Part shown: positions 44,786 to 54,487 of the stretch, piece after piece
Position numbering within the stretch: position 1 is the stretch's first letter
Layout: each line of letters opens with the position of its first letter
Assembly (NCBI RefSeq): GCF_012272855.1
Contig: NZ_JAAXCQ010000001.1
Location: 124,001-188,000, forward strand
Source of the DNA: Arenibacter sp. 6A1
Lineage (GTDB): Bacteria; Bacteroidota; Bacteroidia; Flavobacteriales; Flavobacteriaceae
DNA length: 64,000 bases
Reading direction: 5' to 3'
The notes under the pieces: generated by a model
What the model saw: the letters and a program-made list of their open reading frames with translations, nothing else
The model's database searches: none
Told to the model about the DNA's origin: nothing
Made by a program: the position numbers and the translations under genes

Positions 44786-46045
44786 TTATTCTCCCATTGC
44801 AGCACTTACTGCGGCAGATAATCTTTTATAAGTTCCATTTTGCAAACGCTCTCTAATCACAGAGAAAGCCTCCAATGTTTCCGAAACATCTACCAAGGTA
44901 TGCGTTGCAGTAGGAATCATTCTAAGCAAGATCAATCCTTTTGGAATAACAGGATATACTACAATAGAGCAGAATATACCAAAGTTTTCCCTTAGGTCTT
45001 TTACCAAGGCCATTGCTTCTGGAATACTACCGTTAAGATAAACAGGCGTAACACAACTAGAGGTCGTTCCGATATCAAAACCTCTTTCTTTAAGTCCGTT
45101 TTGCAGGGCATTTACATTTTCCCAAAGTTTAGCTTTAAGCTCTGGCTGTGTACGTAACATATCCAAACGCTTTAATGCTCCTTTTACATAAATCATTGGT
45201 AATGACTTAGCAAACATCTGAGAACGCAAGTTATATTTCAGGTAATCTATAATTTCCTTATCAGCAGCTAAAAAAGCACCGATTCCGGCCATAGATTTAG
45301 CAAAGGTAGCGAAGTATACATCGATACCGTCCTGAATACCCTGCTCTTCACCTGCACCTGCTCCTGTAGCCCCTAAGGTACCAAAACCATGAGCGTCATC
45401 TACAAATAATCTGAAGTTGTATTTTTCTTTTAGAGCAACAATCTCTTTTAGTTTACCTTGCTCTCCTCTCATTCCAAAAACCCCTTCGGAGATCACCAAG
45501 ATACCACCTCCGGTCTGCTCGGCCATTTTAACGGCACGTTCTAGGTTTTTCTCAAGGCTTTCAATGTCATTGTGCTTAAAGGTAAAACGTTTCCCCATAT
45601 GCAAACGCACACCATCAATAATACAAGCATGAGAATCTACATCGTATACGATGATATCGTCTTTAGAAACCAAAGCATCAATGGCAGAAACCATTCCTTG
45701 ATATCCAAAGTTTAACAAATATGCTGATTCTTTCTGAACGAAATCGGCCAATTCTTGCTCCAATTGCTCATGGAATTCTGTATGACCACTCATCATCCTT
45801 GCTCCCATTGGGAAGGCAGCACCGTACTCTAGGGCCGCGTCGCCATCTACCTTTTTCACTTCTGGCAAATTGGCAAGTCCTAAATAATCATTAATACTCC
45901 AAGTAATAACTTCTTTTCCTTGGAACTTCATCCTATTAGAAATCGGACCTTCTAATTTAGGGAATACAAAATACCCTTCTGCTTGGGATGCCCATTTTCC
46001 TAATGGACCTTTATTTTCAATAATTCTTTCAAATAAATCTCTCAT
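44786..46045 (-). CDS. alpha-oxoamine synthase, candidate cysteate fatty acyltransferase
   Basis: PLP enzyme of 419 residues of the KBL/8-amino-7-oxononanoate synthase/serine palmitoyltransferase family. The PLP lysine is K250 (TFAKSMAGIG), with H139 (DSHAC) and DDAHGFGTLG (216-225). In gliding Bacteroidota a member of this family condenses cysteate with fatty acyl-CoA to make the capnine backbone of sulfonolipids. The adjacent CysK-like gene supports that reading. Serine palmitoyltransferase is the main alternative. A consensus promoter lies upstream. Confidence 0.82.
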   Translation of the reverse strand: MRDLFERIIENKGPLGKWASQAEGYFVFPKLEGPISNRMKFQGKEVITWSINDYLGLANLPEVKKVDGDAALEYGAAFPMGARMMSGHTEFHEQLEQELADFVQKESAYLLNFGYQGMVSAIDALVSKDDIIVYDVDSHACIIDGVRLHMGKRFTFKHNDIESLEKNLERAVKMAEQTGGGILVISEGVFGMRGEQGKLKEIVALKEKYNFRLFVDDAHGFGTLGATGAGAGEEQGIQDGIDVYFATFAKSMAGIGAFLAADKEIIDYLKYNLRSQMFAKSLPMIYVKGALKRLDMLRTQPELKAKLWENVNALQNGLKERGFDIGTTSSCVTPVYLNGSIPEAMALVKDLRENFGIFCSIVVYPVIPKGLILLRMIPTATHTLVDVSETLEAFSVIRERLQNGTYKRLSAAVSAAMGE

Positions 46046-46068
46046 CTAGCCTACATTGGTTATGATTA

Positions 46069-46100
46069 CAAAAGTATATATTTTTAATAAGCATTCACAA
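46069..46100 (-). promoter_or_regulatory. Bacteroidota-type promoter of the alpha-oxoamine synthase gene
   Basis: On the minus strand: GTTG core TTG (46098-46100), a 21-base spacer and TACTTTTG (46069-46076), 24 bases before the start codon. It indicates that the gene can be transcribed separately from the upstream CysK-like gene. Confidence 0.6.
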
Positions 46101-46171
46101 CTTATTTAATACATAAAAGCAACGGTATATTAAACCGTTGCTTTTACAGCTTTAGAATGCTTTTAAACTTT

Positions 46172-47212
46172 TCACTTTACAAATTCTATCTTTTTAGGCT
46201 CTTCAACATTTTTACTGTCAAAAAAACCTTGATCGCCCATCCACTGGTCGCTGTATATCTTACTCATATATCGGGAACCATGATCGGGGAATATAACAAC
46301 TACATTGCTATTTTCATCAAACTCGCCTAATGCGTCAAGTTGCTTTACTGCTTGCATTACGGCACCACTTGTGTACCCGGCAAATATGCCTTCGGTTCGC
46401 GATATGTTTCTTGCCATATGGGCACTTTCTTCATCGGTCACCTTAACAAACTCGTCAATTACCTCGAAAATGGTCGCGGTTGGAATTAAATTTTTCCCTA
46501 AGCCTTCTATACGGTAGGGATAAATTTCATTAGGATCGAGCTCTTTTGTTTCGTGATATTTTTTCAATACCGAACCAAAAGCATCAACGCCAATAACCCT
46601 AACATCTGGATTTTGTTCTTTTAAATATTTTGCTGTTCCCGAAATAGTACCCCCAGTACCGCTACAAGCAATCAAATGGGTAATATGGCCATTGGTTTGT
46701 TTCCAAATTTCCGGACCGGTACTCTTATAATGGGCATCGGTATTTAAGTCGTTAAAATACTGGTTGATATAAATAGAACCTTCTGTTTCTTGATGAAGTC
46801 TCTTCGCTACCTCATAATACGACCTAGGATCATCTGCACTGACATGGGCAGGGCAAACATACACTTGCGCCCCCATAGATCTTAACATATCTATTTTGTC
46901 CTTTGATGATTTTGAACTGACGGCCAAAATACAGTCGTACCCTTTTATGATACTAATCATGGCAATACTAAAACCAGTATTCCCCGAGGTCGTTTCTATA
47001 ATGGTACTTCCTTCTTTTAGAATTCCCCTACGTTCTGCCTCTTCAATAATATGAAGGGCTATTCTATCTTTAGAGGAGTGTCCGGGATTAAATGCCTCTA
47101 CCTTGGCGAAGAAATTACCTTTAAAGGCTGAAGCGATTTTATTTAGCTTAATAAGTGGAGTGTTTCCTACAAGTTCCAGGAGGTTATTATAGGCATCTAT
47201 CTTATTTTCCAT
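46172..47212 (-). CDS. CysK-family PLP enzyme, candidate cysteate synthase
   Basis: Fold-type II PLP enzyme of 346 residues. I start at the ATG at 47212; the TTG at 47218 would add two residues only. The PLP lysine is in [10 protein letters not shown] (K48 with this start), the phosphate/substrate loop is [11 protein letters not shown], and GTGGTISG binds the PLP phosphate. Such enzymes make cysteine or cystathionine from activated serine. In the capnine pathway a homologue makes cysteate from O-phosphoserine and sulfite. Placement next to the acyltransferase favours that role; ordinary cysteine synthase cannot be excluded. Confidence 0.8.
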   Translation of the reverse strand: MENKIDAYNNLLELVGNTPLIKLNKIASAFKGNFFAKVEAFNPGHSSKDRIALHIIEEAERRGILKEGSTIIETTSGNTGFSIAMISIIKGYDCILAVSSKSSKDKIDMLRSMGAQVYVCPAHVSADDPRSYYEVAKRLHQETEGSIYINQYFNDLNTDAHYKSTGPEIWKQTNGHITHLIACSGTGGTISGTAKYLKEQNPDVRVIGVDAFGSVLKKYHETKELDPNEIYPYRIEGLGKNLIPTATIFEVIDEFVKVTDEESAHMARNISRTEGIFAGYTSGAVMQAVKQLDALGEFDENSNVVVIFPDHGSRYMSKIYSDQWMGDQGFFDSKNVEEPKKIEFVK

Positions 47213-47294
47213 AAACAATTACTAGGTTTTTTGTGCTTCTTGAGTTTTACATAAACTTCAATATAGCTAGGACAAAATTAGTCTTTTTTTTTAA

Positions 47295-49355
47295 TTATTG
47301 AATTTTATGCTCCAATTCTAATAAAAATGCATATTCTTTGGCCTCTTCTTTTAATGACTCAAATCGTCCTGAAGCACCGCCATGCCCCGCTTCCATGTTA
47401 ATATTGAACAACAATAAATTTTTATCAGTTTTTAGCTCTCTTAATCGCGCCACCCACTTTGCCGGCTCAAAATACTGCACTTGAGAATCGTGTAAGCCTG
47501 TGGTCACCAACATATGAGGGTACTTTTGCGCCTTCACGTTATCATAGGGCGAATACGACATCATATAATCATAATATTCTTTTGTATTAGGATTTCCCCA
47601 TTCGTCGTATTCTCCTGTAGTCAATGGAATAGAATCGTCTAACATCGTTGTAACCACATCTACAAAGGGAACGGCTGCTATAATTCCGTTATATAATTCT
47701 GGAGCCATATTTACTACGGCCCCCATCAATAACCCACCTGCAGATCCTCCTGAAGCATACAAATGTGCTGGACTTGTATATTTTTCCGCGATCAAATATT
47801 TAGAACAATCGATAAAATCGGTAAACGTATTTTTCTTTTTCAACAGTTTCCCATCTTCATACCATTTACGACCAAGGTATTCCCCTCCCCTTACATGGGC
47901 AATGGCATAAATAAAGCCGCGGTCTAAAAGACTTAAACGCACAGTAGAAAAATAAGGGTCAATAGTATACCCATAAGACCCGTAGGCGTACTGCAACAAC
48001 GGACTACTGCCATCTAAAGGGGTGTCTTTGTGGTACACTAGCGATATAGGCACTTTAACTCCATCTTGGGCCGTTGCCCAAACCCTTTCAGAGGTATAGT
48101 TTTCCTTGTCGAATTTTCCGCCTAGCACTTCTTGTTCCTTTTTAACCTCCTTGGCTTTGGTATCCATATTAAAATCGATCACCGAGCTGGGGGTTGTCAA
48201 GGAGTTATACACATAGCGAAGAATATTGGTCTCAAAATCGGGATTAGTCCCTACATAGGTGGTATATGTTTCGTTGTCGAAAGGCAGGTAGTAACTCTCT
48301 TTCCCGTCCCAACGCACAATTTTTATTTGATTAAGACCATTTTCGCGTTCGGACAACACATAATGTTCAGAAAAGATCTCAATATCTTCCAAGAGAACTT
48401 CTTCCCTATGGGCAATAAATTCTTCCCAGTGCTCCGAACTCGTCTGTTGCTCATTTACCCGCATGACCTTAAAGTTGGTAGCTCCGTCTTTATTGGTCAG
48501 GATATAGAACTTATCTTCGTAATGGGCCAAGGAATACTCTACCCCTCGTTCTCTTTTAGAAAACATTTGAAAGGCCCCTTCAGGCTTGTCCGATCTTAAA
48601 ATTTGATACTCGGATGTCAGGGTACTTGAAGAACCGATAACGATATATTTTTTAGACTTTGTTTTATAGACAAAAGTCGAGTACGTATCGTCTTTTTCAC
48701 AAAACACCAATACATCTTCCTCGCTAGAGGTTCCTAGAATATGTTTGTAAATTTTATCGGAACGCAATGTTACAGGGTCCTTTTTACAGTAAAACACTGT
48801 TTTATTATCATCGGCCCATACAGCGCTCCCAGTGGTATTTTCTATTTTATCGCCAAACACTTCTCCCGTCAGAAGGTTTTTGAACTGTAGGACATATTGT
48901 CGTCTAGAAACGGTATCTACTCCAAAGGCTGCTAGTTGATTATTAGGACTAATAGACAGTCCCCCTAATTTGAAATAATCAAAACCTTTTGCCATTTCAT
49001 TACAGTTGAAGATTACTTCCTCGGCGGCATCCTCTCTCTCAAATCGTCTTCCAAAAATTGGATATTCTTTACCTATTTCATACCGTGTGGCATACCAATA
49101 CCCATTACTTTTATAAGGCACGGAGGAATCGTCTTCCTTGATCCTAGATTTCATTTCTTCGAATAACGTTCCTTGAAAATCCTTGGTATTTGAAGTAAGG
49201 GTATCGTAAAATGCATTTTCCTGCTCCAAATATGCAATAACATCGGGATTCTCTGGATCATTTAACCAATAGTACTCGTCTATTCTTCGCTCCCCATGAG
49301 CTATTAGTTCTTTTGGTATTTTTTTTACACTAGGTGCTTTCAATTCTGTTGACAT
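47295..49355 (-). CDS. S9 family peptidase, oligopeptidase B-like
   Basis: Serine oligopeptidase of 686 residues with no signal peptide. It has an N-terminal seven-bladed-propeller-type region (about 1-400) and a C-terminal alpha/beta-hydrolase domain with nucleophile S538 (GGSAGGLLMG), an aspartate in TTGLHDSQVQ and a histidine in EAGHGGASGR. The RVWATAQDGVKVPISLVYHKD junction is typical of PtrB, which cleaves after basic residues in short peptides. It is divergent from ybaB, with a -7 box at 49384-49391. Confidence 0.93.
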   Translation of the reverse strand: MSTELKAPSVKKIPKELIAHGERRIDEYYWLNDPENPDVIAYLEQENAFYDTLTSNTKDFQGTLFEEMKSRIKEDDSSVPYKSNGYWYATRYEIGKEYPIFGRRFEREDAAEEVIFNCNEMAKGFDYFKLGGLSISPNNQLAAFGVDTVSRRQYVLQFKNLLTGEVFGDKIENTTGSAVWADDNKTVFYCKKDPVTLRSDKIYKHILGTSSEEDVLVFCEKDDTYSTFVYKTKSKKYIVIGSSSTLTSEYQILRSDKPEGAFQMFSKRERGVEYSLAHYEDKFYILTNKDGATNFKVMRVNEQQTSSEHWEEFIAHREEVLLEDIEIFSEHYVLSERENGLNQIKIVRWDGKESYYLPFDNETYTTYVGTNPDFETNILRYVYNSLTTPSSVIDFNMDTKAKEVKKEQEVLGGKFDKENYTSERVWATAQDGVKVPISLVYHKDTPLDGSSPLLQYAYGSYGYTIDPYFSTVRLSLLDRGFIYAIAHVRGGEYLGRKWYEDGKLLKKKNTFTDFIDCSKYLIAEKYTSPAHLYASGGSAGGLLMGAVVNMAPELYNGIIAAVPFVDVVTTMLDDSIPLTTGEYDEWGNPNTKEYYDYMMSYSPYDNVKAQKYPHMLVTTGLHDSQVQYFEPAKWVARLRELKTDKNLLLFNINMEAGHGGASGRFESLKEEAKEYAFLLELEHKIQ

Positions 49356-49497
49356 ATCCCTTTTTGAATTTTACAAGAAAGGGCAAAAGTAAGACTTAAT
49401 AAAAAATAATGCTGCCTTTTTGGTAGCAGATCTCCTCATAGCGAAAATCCCGATGCAATTTTGTAATTTTGTCCACTTAACTTTTAAATTAGATACT

Positions 49498-49824
49498 ATG
49501 TTTGGAGATATGATGGGCATGTTAGGAAAACTAAAAGAGACCCAAGAAAAAGTAAAGGCTACCAAAGAGCGATTAAATACGGTTATTATAGATGAACAAT
49601 CATCGGACGAGCTTTTAAAAGTGAGCCTTACCGCCAATAGAACAATCAAATCTATCACTATCGATGACCAGTTGATGGAAGACAAGGAACAGTTAGAAGA
49701 CTATTTGATTCTTGTATTGAATAAAGCCATAGAAAAGGCTACCAATGTGAACGAAGCCGAATTGGCCGCTGTCGCTAAAGAGGGTATGCCGAACATCCCG
49801 GGAATGGATTCCTTTTTAAAATAA
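49498..49824 (+). CDS. YbaB/EbfC family nucleoid-associated protein
   Basis: DNA-binding protein of 108 residues. The ATG at 49498 gives the family start [20 protein letters not shown], with the helical N-terminus. The core strand [19 protein letters not shown] and a C-terminal helix ending [12 protein letters not shown] follow. A -7 box TAATTTTG (49464-49471) lies upstream, which rules out the longer in-frame start at 49420. It probably acts as a dimer that bends or bridges DNA. Confidence 0.88.
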   Translation: MFGDMMGMLGKLKETQEKVKATKERLNTVIIDEQSSDELLKVSLTANRTIKSITIDDQLMEDKEQLEDYLILVLNKAIEKATNVNEAELAAVAKEGMPNIPGMDSFLK

Positions 49825-49922
49825 AACCAACAAGCTTAGCTTCTATATGAAATGAGCATGCCCGAAAATTGGACACAAAGGCGAATTACATATGATCGTT
49901 AAGTAATCATAAATACCTACAG

Positions 49923-50372
49923 ATGAAAAGAATATTATTTTTATTGTTTTTCCCTATGCTCCTTTCCGGGCAAGTGGCTTCTAAAGCAACAGACACCTAT
50001 TGGGTAACGAATTACAAGGACGCCCTTAGCTTGGCTAAAGAAAACAATAAAAATATTCTTATTTATTTTACCGGTAGCGATTGGTGCCCTCCATGTAGGG
50101 CTCTTAAAAACGACCTATTCGATACCGCAAAGTTTAAGGATCTGGCAAACAATTATGTGCTACTTTATGTAGATATTCCTAGAAACAAAAAGCTCATTTC
50201 TGTAGAAGAAATGAATCACAACAAAGAATTGTTGGCTAAATGGAACAAAAAGGGGGTTTTCCCAGCCATTAGCGTGGTTAGCCCCCTACAAAAAGAAGTC
50301 GCCTATATGTCTGGTTACGGCTCCAAAAACGATCTGCCTAAATACGCCGATTTTCTTCAGACACATCGCTAA
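49923..50372 (+). CDS. exported thioredoxin-fold protein
   Basis: Periplasmic thiol-disulfide protein of 149 residues. It has a signal peptide (about 1-17) and an active site C55-P-P-C58 in FTGSDWCPPCRAL. It has the DsbD-gamma/DUF255-like extension NDLFDTAKFKDLANNYVLLYVDIPRNK and a cis-proline region GVFPAISVV. The CPPC motif suggests a reductase or isomerase role for secreted proteins. It is a single gene. Confidence 0.9.
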   Translation: MKRILFLLFFPMLLSGQVASKATDTYWVTNYKDALSLAKENNKNILIYFTGSDWCPPCRALKNDLFDTAKFKDLANNYVLLYVDIPRNKKLISVEEMNHNKELLAKWNKKGVFPAISVVSPLQKEVAYMSGYGSKNDLPKYADFLQTHR

Positions 50373-50491
50373 CCCTTTGTATAGAAAAACTCTAGGATTG
50401 TGCACAAGTCCCTCCTAAGAGTTTACCCTATTAAGAATTCAATCACCGACACTTACCTAGTGATTTCTGTAGCACTAAGATTTTGACGCAC

Positions 50492-50926
50492 CTATTCTAG
50501 CGGAATGATCAGTACCGGAATTTTTGATTTCTTCATAATCTGAGTGGACACACTCCCTATAAAGGCATTGAATAGAAAACTATGTTTATGGTGCCCTGCC
50601 ACTATTAAATCGGCATTTAATTTCTTAGACTCCTTGATGACCATTTCTATAGTCGCCCCTTGTATTAACAAACCTTCTGCCACAATTTTATTATTTCTAA
50701 GAAACGCCACATGTTCCTGAATTTTTCGGTGTTCATACCTAAGTTCCTCGGCCCTGCTATCGCGAATATATTGTGGCCCTACTCCATATCCTACGAATTC
50801 AGGATCTGGTGCCGCTATATGCAATACCCACACTTTAGAACCAAAGGCCTTAGCTAACAGAAAAGCCTTTTCGATGAGTATACTTTCATTGTCGTTAAAG
50901 TCGATAGCTACTAAGATGTTTTTCAT
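50492..50926 (-). CDS. universal stress protein, UspA family
   Basis: Cytoplasmic stress protein of 144 residues with the Rossmann-like Usp fold. N-terminal KNILVAIDFNDNE supplies the nucleotide-binding aspartate. The C-terminal loop AGHHKHSFLFNAFIGSVS corresponds to the ATP-binding G-x2-G-x9-G-S/T motif, with the second glycine replaced by lysine. ATP binding is therefore likely but not certain. It is monocistronic and divergent from trpB. Confidence 0.93.
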   Translation of the reverse strand: MKNILVAIDFNDNESILIEKAFLLAKAFGSKVWVLHIAAPDPEFVGYGVGPQYIRDSRAEELRYEHRKIQEHVAFLRNNKIVAEGLLIQGATIEMVIKESKKLNADLIVAGHHKHSFLFNAFIGSVSTQIMKKSKIPVLIIPLE

Positions 50927-51291
50927 TTTTGATTCTTTTATTTAAATAGCACTCCTAATTGATACCAAGTTTATAAGCTACAAAAGAGATTCAAGTAGCT
51001 ACTTCCCTATACAATGTACTACTTATTAGCAAGTTATACATTCATTCAAGTATTTTTTTCTTTCTTATAAGCATAAGTCTTTTGCTATCCTCCTTAGCCA
51101 GCATTCCATAATACATCAAAACCACCATATCTTATATCACTAAAACATTTCTATAGGCCTGCCGATAACAATAACCAGCCTCGCAAGGGGTTATTTTAGA
51201 TTATGAAAACCAATAGTTCCTTTCAAATTTGTTATTATTGTAGATGAAATCAAGTTTATTTTTCACTACTTAATTAATACTGATACCCTAT
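50927..51291. other. 365-bp intergenic region upstream of trpB
   Basis: AT-rich, with no supported ORF, tRNA or terminator. I looked for a Trp-codon leader peptide in front of trpB and did not find one. Confidence 0.5.
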
Positions 51292-52503
51292 ATGACTGAT
51301 AATTATTTTAAAACCTTTCCAAACAAGGAAGGTTTTTTTGAATCCTATGGAGGCGCATTTATACCTCCTGTTCTAGAGGAGGAAATGAAAAAAATAACCG
51401 ATGCCTATTTTGCCATAAGCAAATCGCATGCTTTTATTTCCGAATTAAGAAGTATCCGCAAACATTACCAAGGAAGGCCTACACCTGTTTATTATTGCAA
51501 CCGTTTATCCGAAAAATACGGCGGACGCATTTATTTAAAGCGAGAAGACCTAAACCATACTGGAGCTCACAAATTAAACCATTGCATGGGCGAGGCGCTA
51601 TTAGCGAAGCACATGGGCAAGAAGAAACTAATTGCCGAAACCGGTGCAGGACAGCACGGGGTTGCTTTGGCTACTGCCGCAGCTTATTTTGGATTGGAAT
51701 GTGAGATTCACATGGGCGAGGTGGATATGGCAAAGGAGCACCCGAATGTTGTACGAATGAAAATTTTAGGGGCCACGGTAGTACCGGTATCCCACGGGCT
51801 AAAAACCTTGAAAGAAGCTGTAGACTCTGCCTTTGAAGCGTATTTAAAGGATCCTATTAACACCATCTATTGTATCGGATCTGTAGTAGGACCACACCCT
51901 TTTCCTATGATCGTAAGGGATTTTCAACGCATTATAGGCATAGAAGCCAAGGATCAGTTTTTTGACATGACTGGCGAATTACCAGATAATGTAGTCGCAT
52001 GTGTTGGCGGAGGAAGTAATGCTATGGGAATTTTCTCGGCCTTTTTGGACGACAAAGAGTGTTCCCTTTACGGGGTTGAACCCGGAGGCCGGTCTTTGGA
52101 ATACGGAGAACATGCCGCCACAATGACCTTAGGATCTCCTGGCGTAATCCATGGCTTTAAATGCTATATGCTCAAAGACGAAAACGGAGAACCAGGTGCG
52201 GTACATTCTGTAGCCAGTGGGTTAGATTATCCCGGCGTAGGTCCAGAACACAGTATGCTCAAAGACCAAGAGAAAGTAACTTACGATTCTGTTTCCGACC
52301 AAGAGACTATAGATGCTTTTTATGAGTTGAGCCGTTTAGAAGGAATTATTCCTGCTTTAGAAAGCGCCCATGCGGTAGCTTATGCTATAAAATTAGCGCA
52401 AAAGAACCCACAATCATCCATTTTAGTCAACCTCAGTGGTAGAGGTGATAAGGATATCGATTTTATAGTGGATACTTACGGACTACCAAGTGATAACAAA
52501 TAA
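51292..52503 (+). CDS. trpB: tryptophan synthase beta subunit, solitary copy
   Basis: Condenses indole with serine to make tryptophan, 403 residues. All key residues of the standard enzyme are visible: H93-K94 (PLP lysine, HTGAHKLNH), E116 ([11 protein letters not shown]), the phosphate loop GGGSNAMG and SGRGDKDID at the C-terminus. [12 protein letters not shown] and PALESAHA are also canonical. It stands alone, with no trpA or other trp genes on either side and a hairpin downstream. A second complete trp operon elsewhere is likely but not shown. Confidence 0.93.
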   Translation: MTDNYFKTFPNKEGFFESYGGAFIPPVLEEEMKKITDAYFAISKSHAFISELRSIRKHYQGRPTPVYYCNRLSEKYGGRIYLKREDLNHTGAHKLNHCMGEALLAKHMGKKKLIAETGAGQHGVALATAAAYFGLECEIHMGEVDMAKEHPNVVRMKILGATVVPVSHGLKTLKEAVDSAFEAYLKDPINTIYCIGSVVGPHPFPMIVRDFQRIIGIEAKDQFFDMTGELPDNVVACVGGGSNAMGIFSAFLDDKECSLYGVEPGGRSLEYGEHAATMTLGSPGVIHGFKCYMLKDENGEPGAVHSVASGLDYPGVGPEHSMLKDQEKVTYDSVSDQETIDAFYELSRLEGIIPALESAHAVAYAIKLAQKNPQSSILVNLSGRGDKDIDFIVDTYGLPSDNK

Positions 52504-52856
52504 GGAGTCCAAAACAAAGGGCGTTTATGAGACTAAAGTTTCATAAACGCCCTTTCATACAGCTTTTTAAAAAAAAATCCATTCGCTTTCTAGAAATTCC
52601 TTAAAAAAACAAGATTCAACTTTCTTTATATATTGTTCATTCATGACTTTCTAAATGCCAAAAAACAGATATCGCTCTTATCCTAAAGTAAAAAACATGG
52701 ATGGGATAAAACGATTTCAACTTTTTTTCTACCTCCCTACTTCCCGTAATTACACCAAAGTCTCACCGTAAGATAATTATTCCCAATGATATAAAATTAA
52801 CTAGGGGCAGGATTCGGTTTTTTTATGTATTTTTAAAAGAAAAGTTACCCAGCCAT
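52504..52856. other. 353-bp intergenic region after trpB
   Basis: It starts with the trpB terminator-like hairpin; the rest is AT-rich with only one unsupported 38-codon ORF (52655-52771). No other element was recognised. Confidence 0.5.
52516..52555 (+). terminator. hairpin downstream of trpB
   Basis: A perfect 15-bp stem (52516-52530 with 52541-52555) and a 10-base loop, 13 bases after the stop. The T-tract is short, so termination may be partial. Confidence 0.7.
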
Positions 52857-53186
52857 ATGATAACAATAACAAAAGATAACGACAACACTCACATCTTTAG
52901 TCTACAATCCGATACGGGACAGTCTCTTCTAAAAAGCGTCCCTTACACTACTAAAGAATCTATGCATAAAACCCTTACCGACCTTAAGGTTTTAGTGACG
53001 CTGTCCTCTGCTTTTGAACGCAAGACAAATTACCACGGTAAATTTTTCTTTATATTAAAGGACAAGGAGGGAAAAATTATTGGAAACTCTATGTTTTACA
53101 CCTCTGAAGCCGGCATGGAAAATGGGATCAAAAATTTAAAAAAAATAGTGGATCTACTTCCCGACACCGGGCTTGTAGACCTATAG
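52857..53186 (+). CDS. DUF1508 (YegP-like) protein
   Basis: Small cytoplasmic protein of 109 residues made of two DUF1508 repeats. The first (about 10-50, FSLQSDTGQSLLKSVPYTTKE) is degenerate. The second (about 60-105, FFILKDKEGKIIGNSMFYTS then EAGMENGIKNLKK) is canonical, with the YTSEAGMENGI signature. The function is unknown. The gene overlaps the convergent threonine aldolase gene by 6 bases. Confidence 0.85.
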   Translation: MITITKDNDNTHIFSLQSDTGQSLLKSVPYTTKESMHKTLTDLKVLVTLSSAFERKTNYHGKFFFILKDKEGKIIGNSMFYTSEAGMENGIKNLKKIVDLLPDTGLVDL

Positions 53187-54203
53187 TTTCACCAATATTT
53201 CCAATAGTTTTTCATGCATCTCTTGGGTATAATCTAGATGGGTCACAATACGCAATTTGCCTTGCCCCATATCTATAATCTGTATATTATGAGCCTTTAG
53301 CTTTTGCATAAAAGCAGCCATACTCATGAAGCTTTCATCGAGTTCAAAAATGATAATATTGGTCTCGGTGGGCGCCACTTCTTTTATAAAAGGCAAGCCT
53401 TGCAGCACTGTACTGATTTCTTTGGCCTTGCTATGATCTTCGGCAAGTCTTTCTATATGGTTATCCAGGGCATAGATTCCGGCTGCAGCCAGATATCCTG
53501 CTTGCCGCATATTTCCCCCGAACACTTTCCTTATCCGTAAAGCCTTATTCATATCTTCTTTACTGCCAACAAGGACAGAACCTACAGGACAGCCTAGTCC
53601 TTTACTTAAACAAACACTTATAGTGTCGAACAAAGCTCCGTATTGCAATGCCGATTCGTTTTTTGCGACCAGGGCATTCCATAACCGGGCTCCATCTAAG
53701 TGGTATTTTAACTGATGGCGATCGCACACTTCCCTGATAGCCTTTAGTTCCTGAAAATCCCAACAGGCCCCACCACCTTTATTGGTGGTATTCTCTATAG
53801 AAACCAAAGATGTTAATGGACTGTGATAGAAGTCTGGAGGATTGATAGCTTCCTTTACCTGGTTTGCTGTCATCATTCCACGATGTCCATCTACCAACTT
53901 ACAAGAAACACCACTATTGAAACTAACACCACCACCTTCATAATGAAAGATATGCGAATATTTATCGCAGATTAATTGCTCTCCCGGCTGGGTATGCAAT
54001 TTTATAGCAGTTTGGTTGGCCATGGTACCGCTTGGAAAAAACAGCGCAGCTTCCATCCCAAACATATCGGCTATTTTTTTCTCCAAAGCATTTACGGAAG
54101 GGTCGTTTTTAAAAACGTCATCACCGACTTCGGCGCTCATCATAGCTTCTAGCATACCTTTCGTTGGCTTGGTTATAGTATCGCTGATTAGATTTATTTG
54201 CAT
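53181..54203 (-). CDS. ltaE: low-specificity L-threonine aldolase
   Basis: PLP enzyme that cleaves L-threonine or L-allo-threonine to glycine and acetaldehyde, 340 residues. The PLP lysine is K201 (CLSKGLGCPVGS). SDTITKPTKGMLEAMMSAEVGDD, PSGTMANQ, HLDGARLWNA and ENTTNKGGG are all diagnostic. It supports glycine/serine/one-carbon balance. It is monocistronic and ends tail-to-tail with DUF1508. Confidence 0.95.
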   Translation of the reverse strand: MQINLISDTITKPTKGMLEAMMSAEVGDDVFKNDPSVNALEKKIADMFGMEAALFFPSGTMANQTAIKLHTQPGEQLICDKYSHIFHYEGGGVSFNSGVSCKLVDGHRGMMTANQVKEAINPPDFYHSPLTSLVSIENTTNKGGGACWDFQELKAIREVCDRHQLKYHLDGARLWNALVAKNESALQYGALFDTISVCLSKGLGCPVGSVLVGSKEDMNKALRIRKVFGGNMRQAGYLAAAGIYALDNHIERLAEDHSKAKEISTVLQGLPFIKEVAPTETNIIIFELDESFMSMAAFMQKLKAHNIQIIDMGQGKLRIVTHLDYTQEMHEKLLEILVKL

Positions 54204-54487
54204 ACGGTATTGAATTTATATGAAGCTTAAAGGAATACACTAGCGCTTCCTTTAAAAAATTAGTTTTTAAAATTATATAAAAAAGATGTCACCACCATAC
54301 GCTTAGGATATTTTGAAAATATCAACTCATAAAAGAAGGAAAAAAACCTCTTGGACCCTCCTTAAAAGCAGGGGGTAACAAGATAACAGCTCATTTGGTT
54401 TTTAATAGCGGCCGAGCCCCCAAAAAAGTTAAATTTTTCCCGGCACTATTCTCCTTTATTATTCTATTTTTGTTAAAAAATGAAGAT

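Noticed and set aside
52655-52771. 38-codon ORF in the trpB-DUF1508 gap
   Set aside because: No promoter, no hydrophobic or conserved pattern and no recognisable homologue; AT-rich sequence gives such frames by chance.
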